From positions 1 to 30,193 of the forward strand of contig CAJMRM010000042.1 in NCBI GenBank assembly GCA_905215775.1: a stretch of 30,193 bases of DNA, written 5' to 3'. Positions 1 to 8,257 of the stretch are shown in pieces. Position 1 is the stretch's first letter. Every line of letters starts with the position of its first letter. This DNA comes from an uncultured bacterium. GTDB lineage: Bacteria; Bacillota; Clostridia; Lachnospirales; Lachnospiraceae. Made by a program: the position numbers and the translations under genes. The notes under the pieces are model-generated. The model worked only from the letters and a program-made list of their open reading frames with translations. It was not told the origin of the DNA and did not search any database.

Positions 1-1
1 G

Positions 2-784
2 CATTTCTTAAAAGAACAGGATATTCCAGGTATCAGCGGAATCGATACAAGAGCCCTTACAAAGATCTTAAGAGAAAAAGGAACCATGAACGGTATGATT
101 ACCACCAACGGGGAGTATGACCTGGAGGAGGTAAAGGAGCGGATCCGCCAGTATACGGTAAAGGGCGTTGTGTTAAAGACCTCTGTAAAGAAGCCCTATG
201 TGCTTCCCGGAAACGGAAAAAAGGTTGCGCTGCTGGACTGCGGCGCAAAGGATAATATTGCCAGGAACTTAAATCAGAGAGGCTGTGAGGTGACCGTTTA
301 TCCGGCAGATACTCCGGCCGAGGAGATCTTAAAAACCAATCCCGACGGGATCATGCTGTCCAACGGCCCCGGAGATCCGGCCGAGAACGTGGGGATCATT
401 GAGGAAGTAAGGAAGCTGTATGAATCCAGCGTCCCGATCTTTGCCATCTGTCTTGGGCATCAGTTAATGGCCCTGGCCACCGGAGCGAAGACGTATAAGC
501 TGAAATACGGCCACCGCGGCGGAAACCACCCGGTAAAGGATCTGGAAACGGGACGGGTGTACATAACCTCCCAGAACCATGGCTACGCGGTAGACGAGGA
601 AAGCCTGGATCCCAGCGTGGCAGTTCCGGCGTTCGTGAACGTGAACGATAAGACCAACGAAGGCTTAAAATATGTGGGAAAGAATATTTTCACCGTGCAG
701 TATCATCCGGAGGCCTGTCCCGGTCCTCTGGATTCCGGATACCTGTTTGACCGCTTTATGCGTATGATGGAGGAGGGAAGATAA
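2..784 (+). CDS. carA: Carbamoyl phosphate synthase small chain, 5' truncated by the window edge
   Basis: Glutaminase subunit of carbamoyl phosphate synthase: it hydrolyses glutamine and passes ammonia to the large subunit for pyrimidine and arginine synthesis in the cytoplasm. The reading frame is open from base 2, upstream of the first internal ATG at 86, so the N-terminus lies outside the window. Visible hallmarks are the end of the small-chain N-terminal domain (GISGIDTRALTKILREKG), then a class I glutamine amidotransferase domain with the nucleophile Cys in AICLGHQ (near base 450) and the catalytic His-Glu in QYHPEACPGP (near base 705). Many homologues have Ser where this HPEACPGP has Cys. 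The stop codon overlaps the carB ATG by one base (TAATG), so the two are translationally coupled. Family assignment is secure. Confidence 0.97.
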   Translation, partial: HFLKEQDIPGISGIDTRALTKILREKGTMNGMITTNGEYDLEEVKERIRQYTVKGVVLKTSVKKPYVLPGNGKKVALLDCGAKDNIARNLNQRGCEVTVYPADTPAEEILKTNPDGIMLSNGPGDPAENVGIIEEVRKLYESSVPIFAICLGHQLMALATGAKTYKLKYGHRGGNHPVKDLETGRVYITSQNHGYAVDEESLDPSVAVPAFVNVNDKTNEGLKYVGKNIFTVQYHPEACPGPLDSGYLFDRFMRMMEEGR

Positions 785-3700
785 TGCCAAAGAACCCGGA
801 TATTAAAAAAGTACTAGTGATCGGCTCCGGCCCCATTATCATCGGCCAGGCCGCAGAGTTTGACTATGCAGGAACCCAGGCGTGCCGTTCCTTAAAGGAG
901 GAGGGCGTTGAGGTCGTGCTCTTAAACTCCAACCCGGCTACGATCATGACCGATAAGGACATTGCCGATAAGGTATACATCGAGCCCCTGACCACCGAGG
1001 TGGTGGAGCAGCTGATCATGAAGGAAAAGCCCGACAGCGTTCTCCCGACCCTGGGCGGCCAGGCCGGCTTAAACCTGGCCATGGAGCTGGAAGAGGCCGG
1101 TATTCTTGCAAAAAATAACGTGCGCCTCATCGGAACCACGCCTCTGACCATTAAAAAGGCCGAGGACCGTGAGATGTTCAAGGAGACCATGGAAAAGATC
1201 AATGAGCCGGTGGCTCCGTCCGAGATCGTGGAAAGCTTAGAGGACGGTCTGGCAGTGGCTGAAAAGATCGGCTATCCGGTGGTGCTCCGTCCGGCCTATA
1301 CCTTAGGCGGATCCGGCGGCGGTATTGCGGAAAATCGGGAGCAGTGCGCGGAGATCCTGGAAAACGGCCTGCGCCTTTCCCGCGTGGGACAGGTCCTGGT
1401 GGAGCGCTGCATTGCCGGCTGGAAGGAGATCGAGTATGAGGTAATGCGCGACGGCGCCGGAAACGTGATCACCGTCTGCAATATGGAAAACATCGACCCG
1501 GTGGGCGTTCATACCGGCGACTCCATCGTCGTGGCTCCGTCCCAGACCTTAGGAGATAAGGAGTACCAGATGCTCCGTACCTCCGCCTTAAAGATCATCA
1601 CCGAGTTGGGGATCACCGGCGGCTGCAACGTGCAGTATGCGTTAAATCCCAACAGCTTTGAATACTGCGTGATTGAGGTAAACCCCAGAGTAAGCCGTTC
1701 CTCTGCCCTGGCCTCCAAGGCCACCGGCTACCCCATCGCAAAGGTTGCCGCAAAGATCGCCCTGGGCTATACCCTGGACGAGATCAAAAACGCCGTAACG
1801 AAAAAAACCTACGCCAGCTTTGAGCCCATGCTGGACTATGTAGTCGTGAAGATGCCCCGTCTTCCCTTTGATAAGTTCATAAACGCCAGCCACAGCCTGG
1901 GAACCCAGATGAAGGCCACCGGAGAGGTTATGAGCATCTGCACCAGCTTTGAGGGAGGCTTAATGAAGGCCATCCGTTCTCTGGAGCAGCATGTGGACTG
2001 TCTCCTCTCTTACGATTATTCCGGACTTACATCCGCGGAGCTTAAAGAGGAGCTGAAGCGTGTGGACGACCGCCGGATCTGGGTCATTGCCGAGGCCCTG
2101 CGCCGCGGCTTTTCCTACGACCTGATCCATGATATCACGAAGATCGATATCTGGTTCATCGACAAGCTGGCGATCCTGGTGGAGATGGAGGCTGCCCTTA
2201 AGGCTGCCGGAAGAGATCTGACTCCGGAGCTCTTAAAGGAAGCAAAGCGCATCGAATTCCCGGATAATGTGATTGCAAGACTCACAGGCCTTTCCCAGGA
2301 TGAGGTAAAGACCATGCGCTGCGAGAACAACATCCGCGCCGCCTTCAAGATGGTGGATACCTGTGCCGCCGAGTTTGCGGCTGAGACGCCGTATTACTAT
2401 TCCTGCTTCGGCAGCGAGAACGAGGCCGACGGGACCACAGACAAGAAAAAGGTGCTGGTTCTGGGCTCCGGCCCCATCCGGATCGGCCAGGGAATCGAGT
2501 TCGACTTCTGTTCCGTACACAGTACCTGGGCCTTTGAGAAAGAGGGCTATGAGACCGTTATTATCAACAACAACCCGGAGACCGTCAGCACGGACTTCGA
2601 TATTGCCGACAAGCTGTACTTTGAGCCTCTGACTCCGGAGGATGTGGAGAGCATCGTGGATATCGAGAAGCCCGACGGAGCCGTTGTCCAGTTCGGCGGC
2701 CAGACGGCCATCAAGCTGACCGAGGCTCTGATGAAGATGGGAGTTCCGATCTTAGGAACCGCCGCCGAGGACGTGGACGCGGCCGAGGACAGAGAGCGGT
2801 TTGACGAGATCCTGGAGCAGTGCGGCATTCCCAGACCCAAGGGACAGACCGTATTTACGGCAGAGGAGGCCAAAAAGGCAGCCAACGAGCTGGGATATCC
2901 GGTGCTGGTGCGCCCCTCCTACGTGCTTGGCGGCCAGGGCATGCAGATCGCCATCTGTGACGAGGATATTGACGAATTCATCGGAATCATCAACCAGATC
3001 GCCCAGGAGCACCCGATCCTGGTGGATAAATATATCATGGGCAAGGAGATCGAGGTGGACGCCATCTGTGACGGCACCGATATCCTGATCCCGGGTATCA
3101 TGGAGCATATCGAGCGTACCGGTATCCATTCCGGCGACAGTATCTCCGTTTACCCGGCCCAGAGCATCACCGAGGGCAACAAGAAGACCCTGGTGGAGTA
3201 TACAGAGAAGCTGGCCAGAGCCCTTCATGTAAAGGGAATGATCAACATCCAGTTCATTGTGGACGGAGAGGATGTTTACATCATCGAGGTAAATCCCCGT
3301 TCCTCCAGAACGGTTCCCTATATCAGCAAGGTGACGGGGATCCCCATCGTTCCCCTGGCGACCCAGATCATCTGCGGCCACACCATCAGGGAGCTGGGAT
3401 ATACTCCCGGACTCCAGAAAGAGGCCGATTACTTTGCGATTAAGATGCCCGTGTTCTCCTTTGAGAAGATCCGCGGTGCAGACATCAGCCTGGGGCCGGA
3501 GATGAAATCCACCGGAGAGTGCCTGGGTATCGCAAAGACCTTCAACGAGGCCCTTTATAAGGCGTTCCAGGGCGCAGGCATCAAGCTGCCCAAGTATAAG
3601 AACATGATCATCACCGTCCGGGATTCCGATAAGGAGGAGATGGTGGACATTGCCGCCCGCTTCAAGGCCCAGGGCTACCGGATCTTCTGTACCAACGGAA

Positions 3701-3984
3701 CCGCCCGGTACCTGTACCAGAAGGGCGTGGTGACCATCCCTGTGCGTAAGATCGAGCAGGAATCTCCCAATATCCTGGATCTGATCCTGGGACATGAGAT
3801 CGACCTTGTCATCGACATCCCGGCCCAGGGAGCCGAGCGCAGCCACGATGGCTTCATCATCCGCAGAAACGCCATTGAGACCGGCGTGACCGTTCTTACG
3901 GCCATTGATACGGCCAGGGCCCTGGTGACCAGTATGGAAAACCGTGCCCAGGAGTTGACGCTGATCAACATTGCAGATATTTAA
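784..3984 (+). CDS. carB: Carbamoyl phosphate synthase large chain
   Basis: Synthetase subunit of carbamoyl phosphate synthase: it makes carbamoyl phosphate from bicarbonate, ammonia and two ATP. The 1066 residues are full length for the family. The two homologous halves are plain: the first opens with KKVLVIGSGPIIIGQAAEFDYAG and the second (from about residue 555) with KKVLVLGSGPIRIGQGIEFDF. Each contains an ATP-grasp fold with paired motifs such as RPAYTLGGSGGG and RPSYVLGGQGMQ, and EVNPRVSRSSALASK and EVNPRSSRTVPYISK. The last roughly 130 residues fit the methylglyoxal synthase-like allosteric domain. It overlaps carA by one base and is the last gene of its unit. No frameshift or missing motif was seen. 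A 13-bp hairpin follows at 4005-4034. Confidence 0.98.
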   Translation: MPKNPDIKKVLVIGSGPIIIGQAAEFDYAGTQACRSLKEEGVEVVLLNSNPATIMTDKDIADKVYIEPLTTEVVEQLIMKEKPDSVLPTLGGQAGLNLAMELEEAGILAKNNVRLIGTTPLTIKKAEDREMFKETMEKINEPVAPSEIVESLEDGLAVAEKIGYPVVLRPAYTLGGSGGGIAENREQCAEILENGLRLSRVGQVLVERCIAGWKEIEYEVMRDGAGNVITVCNMENIDPVGVHTGDSIVVAPSQTLGDKEYQMLRTSALKIITELGITGGCNVQYALNPNSFEYCVIEVNPRVSRSSALASKATGYPIAKVAAKIALGYTLDEIKNAVTKKTYASFEPMLDYVVVKMPRLPFDKFINASHSLGTQMKATGEVMSICTSFEGGLMKAIRSLEQHVDCLLSYDYSGLTSAELKEELKRVDDRRIWVIAEALRRGFSYDLIHDITKIDIWFIDKLAILVEMEAALKAAGRDLTPELLKEAKRIEFPDNVIARLTGLSQDEVKTMRCENNIRAAFKMVDTCAAEFAAETPYYYSCFGSENEADGTTDKKKVLVLGSGPIRIGQGIEFDFCSVHSTWAFEKEGYETVIINNNPETVSTDFDIADKLYFEPLTPEDVESIVDIEKPDGAVVQFGGQTAIKLTEALMKMGVPILGTAAEDVDAAEDRERFDEILEQCGIPRPKGQTVFTAEEAKKAANELGYPVLVRPSYVLGGQGMQIAICDEDIDEFIGIINQIAQEHPILVDKYIMGKEIEVDAICDGTDILIPGIMEHIERTGIHSGDSISVYPAQSITEGNKKTLVEYTEKLARALHVKGMINIQFIVDGEDVYIIEVNPRSSRTVPYISKVTGIPIVPLATQIICGHTIRELGYTPGLQKEADYFAIKMPVFSFEKIRGADISLGPEMKSTGECLGIAKTFNEALYKAFQGAGIKLPKYKNMIITVRDSDKEEMVDIAARFKAQGYRIFCTNGTARYLYQKGVVTIPVRKIEQESPNILDLILGHEIDLVIDIPAQGAERSHDGFIIRRNAIETGVTVLTAIDTARALVTSMENRAQELTLINIADI

Positions 3985-4004
3985 ATTCATAGCTTTTTAT
4001 CCAT

Positions 4005-4034
4005 TATGCATACCGCCTTCGGGTGGTATGCATA
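4005..4034. terminator. Perfect 13-bp hairpin with TTCG loop after carB
   Basis: Bases 4005-4017 pair with 4022-4034 (one G-T pair) around a TTCG tetraloop, 20 bases after the carB stop. It is followed by AAAAATTT rather than a clean T run, so it may be a weak intrinsic terminator, an mRNA-stabilising hairpin or, because its arms contain TATGCATA, a protein binding site. The structure is certain; the role is inferred. Confidence 0.6.
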
Positions 4035-4081
4035 AAAATTTATACAGACTGGATAAAATGTATATTTTTTTAAAAAACCTC

Positions 4082-4110
4082 TTTACAAAAGCATATTTAT
4101 GCATTATAAT
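4082..4110 (+). promoter_or_regulatory. Sigma-A promoter of the amino acid ABC transporter operon
   Basis: TTTACA at 4082-4087 and TATAAT at 4105-4110 are separated by exactly 17 bases. The spacer holds the dyad GCATA-TT-TATGC (4091-4102), a possible operator. The leader that follows has a small GGCCA/TGGCC hairpin at 4127-4144. The first gene starts at 4194. Confidence 0.85.
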
Positions 4111-4193
4111 GCGTAACATAAACAAAGGCCACCGGAAAATGGCCATTTGAAACTGTATATATGAAGCATAAAATAAAGAAAAGAGGAATAATT

Positions 4194-5135
4194 ATGAAAA
4201 AGAATGTGCTTATAGCAATGGCAGCAGTGGTATCCATGGCAGTGATGACCGGGTGCTCCGGCGGAGAAGGCAAGACAGCGGATGCGAAGGCAGAGACCTC
4301 CGGCGCAGCAGCCGCAGAGACCACAAAGGCAGAGGCCGGTTCCGAAAGCGGAACGGAAGCTGCCGCCCCGGGTGTGGATCCCAACAGCCGCTTAGGAAAG
4401 ATCCTGGCCTCCGGAAAGATCACCATGGGAACGGCTCCGGATTTTGCGCCTATGGAATTTAAAAATGTCGGTGCAGCCGGCGTCGAGTACGTAGGCTCCG
4501 ACATTGAGCTTGGAAAATATATCGCGGAAAAGCTGGGAGTAGAGCTGGAGATCAAGGCCATGGAATTTTCCGCCATCCAGCAGGGACTGTCCTCCGGGAA
4601 CATTGATATGGGAATTTCCGGCTTTGCATATACGGAAGAGCGTGCAGAGGCTCTGGGACTTTCAGACCGCTACAATATCCAGTCCGAGGACAAGGGCCAC
4701 ACCCTTCTGGTAATGAAGGACGACGCGGCTTCCTATAAAACGGCAGAGGACTTTTCCGGAAAGAAGATCGTAGCACAGAATGCATCCCTCCAGCAGTCCC
4801 TGGTGGCGGAGCAGCTTCCCTCTGATATCCAGTTCCAGCCCATTACGGCCATCACCGACGGCGTTCTGATGCTGACCACCGGAAAGGCCGACGCTGTGGC
4901 GGTTTCCTACGATAACGGAGAGATGCTGATGAAGTCCTATCCGGAGATAGCCATGACCGAGTTTAAATTTGACCATTCCGACGAGGGCAATGTCATTGCT
5001 GTTAAAAAGGGCGAGGATGAGCTTCTCGAGGCCATCAACGAGATCATTGCAGAGGTCAACGAGTCCGGGATTTACAGCCAGTGGACCGAGGAAGCCCGGG
5101 CTTTGGCAGAAAGCCTTGGCATAGAGATGAAATAA
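4194..5135 (+). CDS. Polar amino acid ABC transporter, substrate-binding lipoprotein
   Basis: Extracellular solute-binding protein, family 3 (SBP_bac_3), expected to capture an amino acid outside the membrane and deliver it to the permease encoded next. The chosen start at 4194 has AGAGGA 6 bases upstream and gives a proper lipoprotein signal peptide (MKKNVLIAMAAVVSMAVMTG, then Cys21). The in-frame ATG at 4161 would add charged residues in front of it. A linker rich in Ala, Glu and Thr runs to about residue 55, then the binding domain (GTAPDFAPMEF, GSDIELGKYIAEKLG, NIDMGISGFAYTEERA). About 313 residues. First gene of a four-gene unit with a hydrolase at the end. The substrate cannot be read from sequence; polar or N-modified amino acids are plausible. 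Confidence 0.93.
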   Translation: MKKNVLIAMAAVVSMAVMTGCSGGEGKTADAKAETSGAAAAETTKAEAGSESGTEAAAPGVDPNSRLGKILASGKITMGTAPDFAPMEFKNVGAAGVEYVGSDIELGKYIAEKLGVELEIKAMEFSAIQQGLSSGNIDMGISGFAYTEERAEALGLSDRYNIQSEDKGHTLLVMKDDAASYKTAEDFSGKKIVAQNASLQQSLVAEQLPSDIQFQPITAITDGVLMLTTGKADAVAVSYDNGEMLMKSYPEIAMTEFKFDHSDEGNVIAVKKGEDELLEAINEIIAEVNESGIYSQWTEEARALAESLGIEMK

Positions 5136-5159
5136 GCCGGAAAGAAAGGAGAAGATCCA

Positions 5160-5849
5160 ATGGAATTTTTCACAGTTATGGGAAAGGTATGGTGCGAATA
5201 TTCCCACCTCTTCCTGCACGGCTTATGGATGACCTTATATATGGGCGCGCTCACGGTGCTGATCAGCACCGTGTCCGGCTCTCTGATGGCGATGATGCAC
5301 CGCAGCAGCTGGGGGATCGGAGGGTTCCGTCCCCTTCACGCCATTGCAGCCGTTTATGTAGAGGTGATCCGCGGAACGCCGATCCTCTTACAGCTGTATT
5401 TTTTCTATTTTATGCTGCCCCAGTGGCTTCCGTTCATGAATCTCAGTGAATTTTCCTGTGTGATGATCGCCTGCTGCGTCAACTCCACCGCCTACGTCTG
5501 CGAGATCGTCCGCGCCGGGATCCAGGCCGTGGATGCGGGACAGACCGAGGCGGCCCGTTCCCTGGGCTTAAACAGCCGTCAGGCTATGATCCATGTGGTG
5601 CTGCCCCAGGCGGTAAAAAATATCCTTCCCGCTCTCTGCAACGAATTTGTGGCCATTGTCAAGGAAACGTCCCTGGCCTCCACGTTCTTTATCGGAGAGC
5701 TGATGACCCAGTTTAAGACCATCAACGGCATCACCTTCCGTGTGCTGGAGCCGCTGACCATCGTGGGTATCATCTATTTCCTTGTGACATTCGTTATGTC
5801 CAAGCTGATCGCATTACTGGAGAGGAGGATGAATGCAAGTGAGCGCTGA
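5160..5849 (+). CDS. Amino acid ABC transporter permease (HisM/GlnP family)
   Basis: Membrane subunit of the polar amino acid uptake transporter. The 229 residues contain several hydrophobic segments and the family's EAA loop (QTEAARSLGLNSRQAMIHVVLPQAVKNILPALCNEF), which contacts the ATPase. The early segment VEVIRGTPILLQLYF is also characteristic of HisM/GlnP permeases. The ATG follows an AAAGGAGAAG ribosome binding site and lies 24 bases after the binding-protein stop. The C-terminal end overlaps the start of the next gene by 17 bases. A single permease gene is present, so the channel is presumably a homodimer. Confidence 0.95.
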   Translation: MEFFTVMGKVWCEYSHLFLHGLWMTLYMGALTVLISTVSGSLMAMMHRSSWGIGGFRPLHAIAAVYVEVIRGTPILLQLYFFYFMLPQWLPFMNLSEFSCVMIACCVNSTAYVCEIVRAGIQAVDAGQTEAARSLGLNSRQAMIHVVLPQAVKNILPALCNEFVAIVKETSLASTFFIGELMTQFKTINGITFRVLEPLTIVGIIYFLVTFVMSKLIALLERRMNASER

Positions 5850-6582
5850 TAACGAACTGATCCGTGTGGAGGATCTACATAAATCCTTTGGAAGCCTCCA
5901 GGTTTTAAAGGGAGTAACGGAGACCATTACCAGAGGAGAGGTGGTTTCCATCATCGGCCCCTCGGGCGGAGGAAAGAGCACCTTTTTACGGTGCCTGAAC
6001 CTGCTGGAAACGCCCACCTCCGGCCATATTTATTTCGAGGGGACGGATATTACAGATAAAAGCGTGGACATCAACCTCCACCGCCAGAAGATGGGGATGG
6101 TGTTCCAGCATTTTAATGTGTTTAATAACCTTACGGTTGGGAAAAACGTGACCCTGGCCCCGGTGCTCCTGGGGAAAAAGACCCAGAAGGAGGCCGACGA
6201 GATGGCGGCGGAGCTGTTAGCCCGGGTAGGCCTTCAGGAAAAGGCGGACCAGTATCCCAAAAAGCTTTCCGGCGGCCAGAAGCAGAGGCTTGCCATTGTC
6301 CGCGCCCTGGCCATGGAGCCGGATGTGATGCTGTTTGACGAGCCCACCTCGGCCCTGGACCCGGAGATGGTGGGAGAGGTGCTTCAGGTAATAAAAAGCC
6401 TGGTAAAGACGGGAATGACCACGGTGATCGTGACCCATGAGATGGGCTTTGCCAAGGAGGTTTCCGACCGGGTATTTTTCATGGACGGCGGGATCATCGC
6501 CGAAAAGGGCAGTCCGGACCAGGTGTTCAACCATCCGTCCAACCCGCGTACAAAGGAATTTTTAAGCAAGGTATTATATTAA
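5833..6582 (+). CDS. Amino acid ABC transporter ATPase (GlnQ/HisP family)
   Basis: ATP-hydrolysing subunit that drives the permease encoded just upstream. At 249 residues it has the usual family length. It shows Walker A GPSGGGKST, the Q-loop in GMVFQHFNVFNNLTV, the ABC signature LSGGQKQRLAIVRAL, Walker B VMLFDEPTSALDPE, and the switch His in VIVTHEM. Its start overlaps the permease end by 17 bases, with GAGGAGG just upstream inside the permease gene, so translation is coupled. The M20 hydrolase follows after 23 bases. Confidence 0.96.
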   Translation: MQVSADNELIRVEDLHKSFGSLQVLKGVTETITRGEVVSIIGPSGGGKSTFLRCLNLLETPTSGHIYFEGTDITDKSVDINLHRQKMGMVFQHFNVFNNLTVGKNVTLAPVLLGKKTQKEADEMAAELLARVGLQEKADQYPKKLSGGQKQRLAIVRALAMEPDVMLFDEPTSALDPEMVGEVLQVIKSLVKTGMTTVIVTHEMGFAKEVSDRVFFMDGGIIAEKGSPDQVFNHPSNPRTKEFLSKVLY

Positions 6583-6605
6583 GAAGAAATCAGGAGGGGC
6601 AGACC

Positions 6606-8069
6606 ATGACCGACGAAAAGAAGAAGGTTTTAAGCTATATTGACGAGAAGGCAGACGTGATCATCGATACATCCGATAAGATCTGGGATTTTGCGGAGCT
6701 TTCCCTGAGGGAATTTAAATCCGGGGAGCTGTACGCCCAGGTATTAAGGGAGGAGGGCTTCCAGGTGGAGCATCCCTTCTGCGGCATCGAGACGGCGTTC
6801 CGCGCATCCTACGGCTCCGGAAAGCCGGTGATCGGGATCCTGGCCGAGTACGACGCGCTCACAGGACTTTCCCAGGTGGCCGGACAGGAGACCAGGGAGG
6901 AGCTGACGCCCAATGGCAATGGACACGGCTGCGGTCATAACCTTCTGGGAGCCGGATCCATGGCGGCTGCCTTTGCCATCAAGCATTATCTGGAAGAAAA
7001 GGGAGAGGGGAGCGGAAAGGTGATCCTTTACGGCTGCCCGGGAGAAGAGGGAGCCGCCACCAAGGCATTTATGGCCAGAGACGGCGTATTTAAGGAATGC
7101 GACGCGGCCCTTACCTGGCATCCGGGAACGGAAAATCAGGTCACCTCAGGCACCTGCAATACCTGTATCCAGACCGAATATAAATTCACCGGCATCGCCT
7201 CCCATGCGGCGGGAGCTCCGGAGCAGGGCCGTTCTGCCCTGGATGCGGTGGAGCTGATGAACATCGGCGTCCAGTTCCTGCGGGAGCATATGCCCGATAC
7301 GGCAAGGATCCATTATTCCATCACCGATGCCGGCGGAGACTCTCCCAACGTGGTACAGCCCCGGGCGCAGGTGCTCTACATGGTGCGTGCCATCTGGGCC
7401 AAGGAGGCCCTGGCTCTCCAGGAACGGGTGGACCGGATCGCTCTGGCCGCTTCCATGATGACCGATACCACCATGGAGAAAAAGTTCATCGACGGCTGCT
7501 CCAACACGGTTCCCAACAAGGTGCTGGAGAAGCTCCTTTGGGAAAACTTCAGCCAGATCGAGATGCCGGAATATACAAAGGAAGAGCTTTCCTATGCCCA
7601 GGCCCTCTGCGATTCAGTGGAGATGAAGGACAATAAGCTTCCCGGTTCCTTTACCGAGGACAGCGAGGAACTTTACGAATTTGTGGATAAGGCCTCAGAC
7701 CACGGAACAAAGGCCATCAACGACTTCCTGATCCCGTATTTCTATTCGGAGCATCCGCGTATGGGCTCCACAGACGTGGGCGACGTGAGCTGGCTGGTTC
7801 CCACTGCCCAGATCAATACGGCCACCTATCCCTCCAAGGATCCGGGCCACTCCTGGCAGAATGTGTCCTGCGGCCGTACCTCCATGGCCCATAAGGGAAT
7901 GCTGATGGCTGGAAAGGTCCTGGCAGCCGCTGCCGTGGATTTGATGGAAAAGCCGGAGCTTTTACAGGCGGCCAGGGATGAATATGAGACAAAGATGAAG
8001 CGCTACGGCGGATATTTCTGTCCGGTTCCCGAGGGCGCAGTTCCGGTGGTGCCGGGCGAAAAGATGTAA
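6606..8069 (+). CDS. M20 family amidohydrolase, AbgB-like
   Basis: Cytoplasmic metal-dependent amidohydrolase of the M20 peptidase family, closest in character to AbgB (p-aminobenzoyl-glutamate hydrolase subunit B); 487 residues against about 480 for AbgB. Metal and catalytic motifs are visible: GNGHGCGHN (residues 104-112), PGEEGA (145-150) and TWHPG (170-174), followed by the dimerisation-lid region and a closing GHSWQNVSCGRTSMAHKG segment. No signal peptide. AGGAGG precedes the ATG. It is the fourth gene of the amino acid transporter operon, so it probably cleaves an imported N-acylated, amidated or dipeptide-like substrate. AbgA, the usual partner subunit, is absent, so the exact substrate is open. 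Confidence 0.9.
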   Translation: MTDEKKKVLSYIDEKADVIIDTSDKIWDFAELSLREFKSGELYAQVLREEGFQVEHPFCGIETAFRASYGSGKPVIGILAEYDALTGLSQVAGQETREELTPNGNGHGCGHNLLGAGSMAAAFAIKHYLEEKGEGSGKVILYGCPGEEGAATKAFMARDGVFKECDAALTWHPGTENQVTSGTCNTCIQTEYKFTGIASHAAGAPEQGRSALDAVELMNIGVQFLREHMPDTARIHYSITDAGGDSPNVVQPRAQVLYMVRAIWAKEALALQERVDRIALAASMMTDTTMEKKFIDGCSNTVPNKVLEKLLWENFSQIEMPEYTKEELSYAQALCDSVEMKDNKLPGSFTEDSEELYEFVDKASDHGTKAINDFLIPYFYSEHPRMGSTDVGDVSWLVPTAQINTATYPSKDPGHSWQNVSCGRTSMAHKGMLMAGKVLAAAAVDLMEKPELLQAARDEYETKMKRYGGYFCPVPEGAVPVVPGEKM

Positions 8070-8175
8070 AAAAGAAAAATGTAAATATAGAACAATGGAT
8101 TCCTCCTCGCTTTTGGTCGAATGGAGCCGATTTATACAAAAAATGGATGACAACACAAAAAAATATCGGTAATCC

Positions 8176-8204
8176 TTTACAAAAGCCATGAAATGGGTTA
8201 TAAT
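8176..8204 (+). promoter_or_regulatory. Sigma-A promoter of the mgl-type operon
   Basis: TTTACA (8176-8181), a 17-base spacer, then TATAAT (8199-8204). The gene start at 8258 has AGGAGG at 8244-8249, leaving a leader of about 45 bases. No clear terminator was seen between the M20 gene stop and this promoter. Confidence 0.88.
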
Positions 8205-8257
8205 ACAATATGGTTGTTTAATATATAACAAACCGAAAGAAAGAGGAGGAATTCAAA

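Noticed and set aside
2752..3990. Long open frame of 412 codons on the minus strand inside carB
   Set aside because: It is fully covered by carB, which has every family motif; long antisense frames are common in GC-rich genes of this codon usage.
4161..4193. Upstream ATG as the start of the amino acid binding lipoprotein
   Set aside because: It would place charged residues before the signal peptide, and the ribosome binding site fits the ATG at 4194.
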